Below are positions 1-6,391 of a DNA stretch of 7,269 bases, piece by piece. The position numbers were made by a program, and so were the translations under genes. Each line of letters starts with the position of its first letter. Within the stretch, counting starts at the first letter, position 1. A model generated the notes under the pieces. That model was given only the letters and a program-made list of their open reading frames with translations. It did no database searches and was not told where the DNA came from. Location of the stretch: positions 1 to 7,269 of the forward strand of contig JABCZE010000074.1 in NCBI GenBank assembly GCA_013289785.1. The letters are read 5' to 3'. This DNA is from Vulcanimicrobiota bacterium. GTDB taxonomy: Bacteria; Vulcanimicrobiota; Vulcanimicrobiia; Vulcanimicrobiales; Vulcanimicrobiaceae.

Positions 1-2939
1 GACGGCGTGCGTGGCAGCTCGGTGACGATCTCCAGCCGCTCGGGCCAATAGTGTTTGGCGGCCTGGCACGCGTAAAGATAGTGCTGCATCCGATCGAAAT
101 CGAGCTGCGCGCCGCCGCGCAGCACGACGAAGGCGCAGGCACGCTCGCCCAAGCGCGCATCCGGCATCGCAACGATCGCGATCTCGGCGATGGCCGGGTG
201 ATCGCTCAGCAGTTGCTCCATCTCGGCGACGGGAATCTTCTCGCCCCCGCGATTGATGACGTCGCGCACCCGTCCGGTGATGCGAATGTATCCGGACTCG
301 TCGATGACGGCCAAATCGCCGGTGCGAAACCATCCGTCGGCGGTAAAGGCGGCCGCCGTCCAGTTGGGATGATCGGCGTAGCCCACGAACATCGTCGGCG
401 ACTGGACTTCGAAGTTCCCTTCTTGCCCGGCGGGCAGCGTGCGGCCCTCGGCGTCGGTGATGCGCAGGTGAATGCCGCGCAGCGCGCGGCCGTCGGTTCC
501 CCAAACCTTCGCCGGTTCGTCGGTCGGTGCGGCGAGCGATCCCAAGCACGATTCGGTCGTGCCCCACGCGCCACAGACCGCGCTGCCGAGAACGCGTGTT
601 GCGCGTTCGGCTAAACCGCGCGGAACGGCGGCCCCGGTTGCAACGAAGATGCGCAGTGCGGCGGGCGCGCGTTCGCCGGCTTCGACGGCCGCGACGAGGT
701 CGGCTAAGAAGGGCGTTGCGGCTTGCACAAACGTTCCGTCCCAGTCGTTGAGCGCGCGCAGCGCGCGCGACGCGTTCCAGACCGGCTGCACGATTTGAGG
801 AACTCCCATGAGCAGCGCCAGCCACATCCCGTAAAGGAATCCGGTTTGATGCGCCAACGGAGACGGCACGAAGATTCGGTCTTCGGCGCCGAGCTCGAGG
901 TGCTCGATTTCCATTGCGGCGGCGCGCATCAGCACGTCGTTACGATGGAGCACGCCTTTCGGTTCGCCCGACGTTCCGGAGGTGAAGAGCAATTGCGCGA
1001 TCGCCTCAGGGTCGCTCGGCTGCGCGTCGAGCACCTTGCGATCGACCGCGATCGTGCGCAGCGCGTCCTGGTAGCGCAACCAACGTACGGTGTCGTCGTA
1101 TCCCGGCGCCGGCAGAGCGTAGGTGTTGCGAGCGCCCGCGCAGACGACGACGTGCTCCAGCTTCAGCGGAAGGTCGCCGCTAAAGACGGACGCTTCTTCT
1201 AAGATTGACGCGATCTCGGCGGCGTGATTGCGGCCGCGCGCTTCGTCGGGAACGAAGAGGACGCGCGCGCGGGAACGCCGCAGGCAGAAGGCGACTTCCC
1301 GTTCGCGGAAGATCGGCATCAACGGGCAGCAGACGGCGCCGACTCGCAACGCCGCCAGCGTGATCACGACGAACTCCACGGTGTTGGGCAGCTGGTAGGC
1401 GACTCGTTCGCCTGGCTGCACGCCCAGGCTCAAGAGAAGCGTCGCCGTGCGTTCCACGCGTTCGAGCAACTCTTGCCACGTGAGCGCAACGTCGCTTCCG
1501 TCGCGCGTTTCGACGACTGCCAAGCCGAGCGGCGTTTCGCGTGCGTGGTGTGCCAGAAGCTGATCGGTCGTCATCAGCGCGGCGCGATCGGGCTTTGGCA
1601 TGGCGGCCGCTCGCGCGCCGGAATGCTGGCCGTTGTGCGGCCCGTCGGAAACCGACATCGCAACGCCGATGCTGCGCATCGCGTCGAGAAAGCGAGGGTA
1701 CGAGATGCGGTAGGCGTTCGGATAGGTCAGCGTGCTCTGCCCCTGTGCGCGCGAAGCGGCCACGGCCAGCGACATCAGGATGCGGTGATCGTTAAAGGAC
1801 GAGAGGTGTGCGCCGTGAAGCTGCGACACGCCGTGCGCGATGAGCCGGTCGTCGTGCAACTCCAAGTGGCCGCCCATGCGATTGAGCTGGAGCATCGCAG
1901 CGACGCGATCGGACTCTTTGAGACGCACGTGGGCGATATTTTCCAATACGGTTTCACCTTTTGCAAACGTGCCCAGGGTCGACAAGATGGGCAGCATGTC
2001 GGGAATGTCGCGGCAGTCGACTCGAACTCCGCGCAGCTCGATGCCGGCGTGCCGTACGCGGACGGCATGCGCCTGCGCATCATACGCCATCGGGAGTCCC
2101 ATCTCCCGAAGAATCTCCATAAACACAGCCTCCGGATGGTCCGGAAGTTCCCCCGGAAGCGCTTGTAAACCGCGAAAGAGCACGTCGGAGGGATGAAGAG
2201 CCGTCGCGGCGAGCCCGAACGCGGCCGAGCCGATGTCGGGCGGAAGCTCGACCGTCGCCGGGCGCGGCATCTGCCCGGGCTCGACTTCGAAGCGCCGCCA
2301 ATCCGGCGCGATCTTCACCTGCAGATCGAAGGCACGCATCATCTCGGCCGTTAGCGCGATGTACGGGCGTTCGTTCAGCTCGCCTTCGACCTCGATGATC
2401 GTCGGTTCTTTGGCAAACGGAGCCAGAAGAAGAAGCCCTGAGATCCACTGCGACAAGGTGCCGGGAATGACGATCTTCCCGCCTCGCGGTTGACCCGGAA
2501 AGACGGAAATCGGCGGACAGCCGTCGTTCGATTCGAAGCGAACGCCCATCTCGGCGAGTGCTTCGAGCAGCGGCCCGACGGGGCGCCGCTGGAAATACTT
2601 TTGGGCAGTCAGCGTGACCGGCGAATCGGCGAGCGACGCCAAGCCGATCATGAAATAGAGCGTCGAACCCGAACTGCCCACCGAGACGACCTTACGCTTG
2701 ACCTGATAAGGGCCGCCGGCAACGAGCAGCGTCTGGCCTTCGACCTCGATCTTCGTGCCGAGCGCGCGCAAAACGTCCATGGTAAACTGCACGTGGCGAG
2801 CATCGGAGAGGCCGAGGATTCGGCTCGTTCCCGGCGCCAACGACGCTAGAATGAGCGCGCGATGCGCGTGATATTTCGAGTTCGGAACCTCGACCTCGCC
2901 GGTCAGCGGCCCGCTCGTTCCTTTAACGAGAAGATTCAT
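1..2939 (-). CDS. Fused EPSP-synthase-like enolpyruvyl transferase and AMP-forming acyl-CoA ligase (3' end cut by window)
   Basis: One open frame of 979 codons with no stop runs off the left edge. Residues 1 to about 430 have the AroA fold: K22 and R27, a GSSGST loop at 88-93, R119-P120, SQW at 163-165, D314, KESDR at 341-345 and NDHR ending at R386, all near E. coli AroA numbering. After a linker of about 16-25 residues, an acyl-CoA ligase begins around Met447. It shows the P-loop TSGTSGEPKG (653-662), WGTTE (792-796), TGD (873-875) and a hinge region at 889-901. The visible sequence ends at LPRTP, just before the expected GK catalytic lysine, so only a short tail is missing. The ATG at 2939 follows an in-frame TAA and a TAGGA site. 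Enolpyruvyl transfer from PEP and acyl-CoA formation are known for these families. The substrate is unknown; a shikimate-derived alicyclic acid is inferred. Ordinary EPSP synthesis remains the alternative. Confidence 0.9.
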   Translation of the reverse strand, partial: MNLLVKGTSGPLTGEVEVPNSKYHAHRALILASLAPGTSRILGLSDARHVQFTMDVLRALGTKIEVEGQTLLVAGGPYQVKRKVVSVGSSGSTLYFMIGLASLADSPVTLTAQKYFQRRPVGPLLEALAEMGVRFESNDGCPPISVFPGQPRGGKIVIPGTLSQWISGLLLLAPFAKEPTIIEVEGELNERPYIALTAEMMRAFDLQVKIAPDWRRFEVEPGQMPRPATVELPPDIGSAAFGLAATALHPSDVLFRGLQALPGELPDHPEAVFMEILREMGLPMAYDAQAHAVRVRHAGIELRGVRVDCRDIPDMLPILSTLGTFAKGETVLENIAHVRLKESDRVAAMLQLNRMGGHLELHDDRLIAHGVSQLHGAHLSSFNDHRILMSLAVAASRAQGQSTLTYPNAYRISYPRFLDAMRSIGVAMSVSDGPHNGQHSGARAAAMPKPDRAALMTTDQLLAHHARETPLGLAVVETRDGSDVALTWQELLERVERTATLLLSLGVQPGERVAYQLPNTVEFVVITLAALRVGAVCCPLMPIFREREVAFCLRRSRARVLFVPDEARGRNHAAEIASILEEASVFSGDLPLKLEHVVVCAGARNTYALPAPGYDDTVRWLRYQDALRTIAVDRKVLDAQPSDPEAIAQLLFTSGTSGEPKGVLHRNDVLMRAAAMEIEHLELGAEDRIFVPSPLAHQTGFLYGMWLALLMGVPQIVQPVWNASRALRALNDWDGTFVQAATPFLADLVAAVEAGERAPAALRIFVATGAAVPRGLAERATRVLGSAVCGAWGTTESCLGSLAAPTDEPAKVWGTDGRALRGIHLRITDAEGRTLPAGQEGNFEVQSPTMFVGYADHPNWTAAAFTADGWFRTGDLAVIDESGYIRITGRVRDVINRGGEKIPVAEMEQLLSDHPAIAEIAIVAMPDARLGERACAFVVLRGGAQLDFDRMQHYLYACQAAKHYWPERLEIVTELPRTP

Positions 2940-2944
2940 CGGCG

Positions 2945-2953
2945 TCCTACCTT
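2945..2953 (-). promoter_or_regulatory. Ribosome binding site of the AroA-ligase fusion
   Basis: On the minus strand AAGGTAGGA lies here, with TAGGA five bases before the ATG at 2939. A TAA in the same frame at 2952-2954 excludes a longer N-terminus. The gap to the upstream ketosynthase stop is only 60 bases and shows no hairpin, which suggests co-transcription. Confidence 0.55.
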
Positions 2954-2999
2954 AGGCGGCAAAGTTTCCCAGTGAGAATCGGAGCGCCCTGCTCGCGCG

Positions 3000-4214
3000 T
3001 CATCGCGAGATAACCAGCGACGCGTTCTGTCCGCCGAAGCCAAAAGCGTTCACCTGAAAAGCGGCGTAGCGATGCGAGCGCGGGCGCTCGATTACGAGGT
3101 CGAAGCGCGTTGCGGGATCGAGCCGCTGCGTTCCGAGCGTCGGCGGAATGCACTCTTCGTGCATCCCGGCGATGCCGGCGATCGCGCACATCGCGCCGGC
3201 GCTGGCCATGCTGTGCCCGACGTGTCCTTTGATCGAGGTAACGATTGCCGGGCGATCGGCGTAGACGGCGTCGATAGCCTTGGCCTCGGCGGCGTCGCCG
3301 ACGATCGTACCGGTCGCGTGGGCGTAGACGACCGCGCATTCCGCCCCGGCCTCGCCCGCGCGTTCGATCGCGTCTTGCATCGCGCGCACTTCGTAGCGTG
3401 CCGAGGGGTCGGGTGACGTAATGTGATACGCGTCGGAAAGCGAACCGTAGCCGCGAATGCGCGCCAGCACCCGCGCTCCGCGTTCCCTCGCGCGCTCGAT
3501 GCGCTCCAAGACCAGGATCGCCGCACCGTCGCCCATCACGAATCCGTCGCGGTCGACGTCGAACGGTCGCGACGCGCGCGTCGCATCGGTGTTGCGCGAG
3601 AGCGCGCCCGCGCGAACGAGGCTTTCGTACACCAGTGGGCTCAAGAGCGTTTCGCTGCCTCCCACGATTGCGGCGTCGATCTCGCCTCGCTCGATCATCC
3701 CCGATGCCAAACCGATCGCGTCCAGCGATGAAGCGCAGGCCGTACTGATCGCCAGTTGCGGTCCGTGCAGCTTCCAGTGCATCGCGATCAGTGCGCTTGG
3801 CATGTTCGGAATGACCAGCGCCATCAGTTTGGGCGATACGGTCCGGCCGCCGGATTCGAGAAGGGCCGTCTGTGCCTGGGCGACGAGGGGGAAAGCCCCC
3901 ATCGTGTTGCCCACGATGACCGCAGTGCGTTCCTGCGGCGGCTCGAGCTGAGCTTGGTCGAGCGCTTGGACCGTGGCTGCCATCGCGAACTGCGTGAAGC
4001 GGTCGGTGTTGCGCAGAGCGGCTGGGGGAACCGGGCTGCGTTCCAAAAAGTCGTCAGCGACCGCCGCCCAAAGCCCGTTTCCGGAAACCGGAGGCCCAGA
4101 AGCTTTCATGGGAGCGATTCCGCGCTGGCCCTCGAGCAAGTGTTGCCAGAACACCTCGACCGCCTCACCAATCGGCGATACGATCCCCATTCCGGTAACG
4201 GCAACGCGCTCCAC
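3000..4214 (-). CDS. FabF-like beta-ketoacyl-ACP synthase (KAS II family)
   Basis: This is a thiolase-fold condensing enzyme that would extend an acyl chain by decarboxylative Claisen condensation with malonyl-ACP. Counting from the GTG at 4214 it has 404 residues, normal for FabF. The nucleophile is C160 in STACASS, the two catalytic histidines are H299 (YAHATGT) and H334, and K329 sits five residues before H334. All are at FabF-like spacing. The C-terminal glycine loop reads GFGGQN (392-397), where GFGGTN is more common. I chose GTG 4214 because family members begin a few residues before VAVTGMG. An ATG at 4277 would add 21 proline- and arginine-rich residues, and neither start has a convincing ribosome site. 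The gene lies 60 bp upstream of the AroA-ligase fusion on the same strand. No ACP, ketoreductase or malonyltransferase gene is visible, so it is not part of a standard fab cluster here. Its acyl substrate is unknown. Confidence 0.9.
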   Translation of the reverse strand: MERVAVTGMGIVSPIGEAVEVFWQHLLEGQRGIAPMKASGPPVSGNGLWAAVADDFLERSPVPPAALRNTDRFTQFAMAATVQALDQAQLEPPQERTAVIVGNTMGAFPLVAQAQTALLESGGRTVSPKLMALVIPNMPSALIAMHWKLHGPQLAISTACASSLDAIGLASGMIERGEIDAAIVGGSETLLSPLVYESLVRAGALSRNTDATRASRPFDVDRDGFVMGDGAAILVLERIERARERGARVLARIRGYGSLSDAYHITSPDPSARYEVRAMQDAIERAGEAGAECAVVYAHATGTIVGDAAEAKAIDAVYADRPAIVTSIKGHVGHSMASAGAMCAIAGIAGMHEECIPPTLGTQRLDPATRFDLVIERPRSHRYAAFQVNAFGFGGQNASLVISR

Positions 4215-4294
4215 GGCGGTCTGATTGCGGGAGCGATACGGTAGGCGCCTGCCGGGCACGGGATGAGGCACGGGCATGCGTCGAAGCGAGGGTC
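4215..4294. promoter_or_regulatory. Divergent intergenic region between ketosynthase and DAHP synthase genes
   Basis: These 80 bases separate the two outward-facing start codons and must hold or overlap both promoters if each gene is transcribed from here. I see no clear -35/-10 pair on either strand and no obvious operator palindrome. If the ketosynthase starts at the ATG at 4277, only 17 bases remain. Confidence 0.35.
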
Positions 4295-5230
4295 GTGGAG
4301 CGAGGGGTTAACGTACCGCAATCGTACCGGCTGGTCCGCCGCGATGCGCGGGCCGAACGTACGATCGTGCGGCTGAGCAGCGGTGCGACTTTTGGAGGCG
4401 ATGAGATCGCCATTTGCGCCGGGCCGTGTGGTGTCGAATCGGCCGAACAGCTCGATCAGGCCGCTGCGGCGGTGGCTGCCGCGGGCGCGAACGTTCTTCG
4501 CGGCGGCGCTTATAAACCGCGCAGCTCGCCGTACTCGTTTCAGGGCCTCGGTGAAGAGGGCCTCAAGATGCTGCGCGATTCCGGCGACCGGTACGGCCTA
4601 GGCGTGGTTACCGAGGTGCTCGATCCGCGCGACGTCGAGAAGGTCACGCGCTACGCGGACATGCTGCAGATCGGCACTCGGAACATGCAAAACTTTCCGT
4701 TATTGCGCGAGGTCGGCGCCACGCGCGTGCCGGTGCTCCTCAAGCGCGGCCTTTCCGCGACGGTGCAAGAGTGGCTGCTCGCCGCCGAATACGTCATGCT
4801 CGGCGGCAACGAGAACGTCGTTTTGTGCGAGCGCGGAGTTCGCTCGTTCGACCCAGCAACTCGCAACCTGCTTGATATTGCCGTCGTGCCGCTGCTCGAA
4901 GGGATGACGCATCTTCCGGTTATCGTCGATCCGTCGCATGCTATGGGGATTGCGCGGCTGGTTCCGCCCACCGCCGTCGCCAGCATCGCTGCCGGCGCCC
5001 ACGGGCTGCTGATCGAAGTTCATCCCGATCCGGCCAACGCGCTCTCCGACGGAGCTCAATCCTTGGACTGCGAACAGTTTGCGTTGCTGATGCTGCGGCT
5101 CGCGCTGGTTGCCGAGGTTGCCGGACGCCGTCTGCCGCAACGTGTAAAACCCGCTGCCGTGGCCCCCAACGGTCAGCGCAAGGCTGACGGTGCGGTACGA
5201 TCGAGTAAGAGCGGCGTAAAGCTGGCGTAG
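4295..5230 (+). CDS. aroF: 3-deoxy-D-arabino-heptulosonate 7-phosphate synthase, type I-beta
   Basis: The enzyme condenses PEP with erythrose 4-phosphate, the first step of the shikimate pathway. The 311-residue product is a single TIM-barrel domain. Visible motifs are AGPCGVES with metal-binding C45, GAYKPRSSPYSFQG with K74 and R76, IGTRNMQNF (R129), LLKRG (K150, R151), DPSHAMG (H215), EVHPDP (E241) and SDGAQS (D252). C45, H215, E241 and D252 match the family's metal ligands. There is no N-terminal ferredoxin-like or ACT-type regulatory domain and no chorismate mutase domain, so feedback control of the usual fused kinds is not expected. The GTG at 4295 is the only sensible start, because the family motif YRLVRRD begins at residue 11. 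GAGGG sits only two bases before it, too close for a good ribosome site. A basic tail of about 25 residues after the barrel overlaps the end of surE. The symbol is a family name; other DAHP synthase names are possible. Confidence 0.93.
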   Translation: MERGVNVPQSYRLVRRDARAERTIVRLSSGATFGGDEIAICAGPCGVESAEQLDQAAAAVAAAGANVLRGGAYKPRSSPYSFQGLGEEGLKMLRDSGDRYGLGVVTEVLDPRDVEKVTRYADMLQIGTRNMQNFPLLREVGATRVPVLLKRGLSATVQEWLLAAEYVMLGGNENVVLCERGVRSFDPATRNLLDIAVVPLLEGMTHLPVIVDPSHAMGIARLVPPTAVASIAAGAHGLLIEVHPDPANALSDGAQSLDCEQFALLMLRLALVAEVAGRRLPQRVKPAAVAPNGQRKADGAVRSSKSGVKLA

Positions 5231-5916
5231 CCGGCGTGAACGGCGCCGATATCGGTGCCCAGCGTGTCGCGGTCGGTTTCAAATGGCGACTCCCAGGCGC
5301 GATAGTAGCGCGTCGCTCCGCCGCGCTCTTCGCCGACCATTCGTCCGCAAATGCGCTTGCGTCCCAAACGGGTGACGGAGATTCCACGAATCGATTGCAG
5401 CGGAACGTTTGGGACGTTTAAGTTCCAGTAACACGCGACGTCGGCCAGTCGTTCGAACTCGTCGCGAACGCAGCGATCGACGATCGCGGCGGCGCTCTCC
5501 CAGTATCGCCGGTCAAACGGCGCTTCGTGGTCGGACGCAAGCGATACCGCCAGCGCGGGAATTCCCAAGAGACAGGCCTCAACCGCGCCCGCGACGGTTC
5601 CCGAGTAGTTGACGTCGTCGGCTAGGTTCGGACCGTGATTGATGCCGCTGACGACCAACTCCGGACGCGGCCCCAGTTCCGTAGAGCCGAGGAACACGCA
5701 GTCGGCTGGAGTTCCGGAACACGCGTACGCCAAAACTTTAGCGGCGTGACGGCGCTCGATGGTAATCGCTTCGTCGGCGGTGATGGCGTGCGAAACGCCG
5801 CTTCGATCACCTGACGGTGCGACGACGACGATATCGTGCTTGCCGGAAAGCACGTCCACGAGTGCTTCAATGCCGGGCGAGTCGATGCCGTCGTCGTTGG
5901 TGATTAGGATGCGCAG
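5173..5916 (-). CDS. surE: 5'/3'-nucleotidase SurE, probable CTG start
   Basis: SurE is a metal-dependent phosphatase acting on nucleoside monophosphates and sometimes short polyphosphate. Reading from the CTG at 5914-5916 gives (M)RILITNDDGIDSPG, the canonical SurE N-terminus. It has metal ligands D8 and D9, S39 in DRSGVSHAIT, N93 in SGINHGPN and a YSGTVAGA motif. The product is 247 residues, normal for the family. No ATG, GTG or TTG lies in frame near this point. The first GTG at 5859 would delete the metal-binding aspartates, so it cannot give an active enzyme. The CTG is four bases after the msrB stop, and no ribosome site is visible, so translational coupling to msrB is likely. At the other end the gene converges on the DAHP synthase gene and overlaps it by 58 bp. 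The usual surE partner pcm (isoaspartyl repair) is absent. The family call is firm; the start is inferred. Confidence 0.92.
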   Translation of the reverse strand: MRILITNDDGIDSPGIEALVDVLSGKHDIVVVAPSGDRSGVSHAITADEAITIERRHAAKVLAYACSGTPADCVFLGSTELGPRPELVVSGINHGPNLADDVNYSGTVAGAVEACLLGIPALAVSLASDHEAPFDRRYWESAAAIVDRCVRDEFERLADVACYWNLNVPNVPLQSIRGISVTRLGRKRICGRMVGEERGGATRYYRAWESPFETDRDTLGTDIGAVHAGYASFTPLLLDRTAPSALR

Positions 5917-5920
5917 GCGA

Positions 5921-6391
5921 TTATGCCGGCACGAAACGAAGCGCGAGCCCGTCGATGCAGTAGCGGAGATGCGTGGGCGGCGGCCCGTCGTCGAAGATGT
6001 GGCCCAGATGGCTGCCGCAGCGGCGACAGTGCACTTCGGTGCGCATCTCCATCAGCGCGTAATCGTTCTGGGTTTTTGTCGTGTTGGGCAGCACGTCCCA
6101 AAACGACGGCCAGCCGTCGCCGCTGTCGTACTTTTTCTTCGACGAAAAGATCACCAACTCGCAACCGGCGCACGCATACACGCCTGGCCGTTTCTCTCCG
6201 ATCAGCGGGCTGGAAAACGCAGGTTCCGTTCCTCCGCGGCGCAGAATTTCAAAGCGATCGTCACTGAGCATCGCACGCCATTGCGCCTCGGTGTGCGTCA
6301 CTTCATACTGCTCTTCCGCCGCCGTCCCGCGAATCGCCAAACCGAAAAGGGCGAGCGTTGCCGCGGTCGTCACGAACTCGCCGCGCTTCAT
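5921..6391 (-). CDS. msrB: Peptide methionine-(R)-S-oxide reductase MsrB with an export signal
   Basis: MsrB reduces the R epimer of methionine sulfoxide in proteins. From the ATG at 6391 the product is 156 residues. Two CxxC pairs, C74/C77 and C122/C125, form the structural zinc site. GDGWPSFW and HLGHIFDDG are family signatures, and the catalytic cysteine is C145 in RYCID, where RYCIN is usual. Residues 1-25 look like a signal peptide ending at TAA before EEQ, so the enzyme probably acts outside the cytoplasm. I chose this ATG over one at 6418 because GGGAGG lies six bases upstream and because it overlaps the msrA stop as ATGA, a typical coupled arrangement. The surE reading begins four bases after its stop. 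The family is certain; export is inferred. Confidence 0.95.
   Translation of the reverse strand: MKRGEFVTTAATLALFGLAIRGTAAEEQYEVTHTEAQWRAMLSDDRFEILRRGGTEPAFSSPLIGEKRPGVYACAGCELVIFSSKKKYDSGDGWPSFWDVLPNTTKTQNDYALMEMRTEVHCRRCGSHLGHIFDDGPPPTHLRYCIDGLALRFVPA
6317..6391 (-). other. MsrB signal peptide with a degenerate twin-arginine motif
   Basis: The first 25 residues have a basic start (MKRGEF), a hydrophobic run [14 protein letters not shown] and a signal-peptidase-like end GTAA. The pattern is almost a textbook Tat signal (RREF followed by [10 protein letters not shown]), but the second arginine is glycine. The codon is GGC, one base from CGC. Confidence 0.6.

Noticed and set aside
751..770. 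Short GC repeat (two copies of an AGCGCGCG-like unit)
   Set aside because: It is in frame inside the ligase and encodes an ordinary Arg-Ala-Leu stretch, as expected from codon bias in GC-rich DNA.
1599..1601. ATG (Met447) as the start of a separate acyl-CoA ligase gene
   Set aside because: It lies in the same frame as the AroA part with no stop between, and no good ribosome site precedes it. An internal secondary start cannot be excluded.
1224..2168. A 314-codon plus-strand open frame opposite the AroA-ligase fusion
   Set aside because: Its translation is rich in Arg, His and Ala with no recognisable motif, and it lies antisense to a gene with clear family motifs. Such long antisense frames are common in GC-rich coding DNA.
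4275..4277. ATG as the start of the ketosynthase
   Set aside because: It would add 21 residues with no counterpart that I know in FabF proteins and leave only 17 bases to the divergent gene. It has no ribosome site. It remains possible, because the GTG at 4214 also lacks one.
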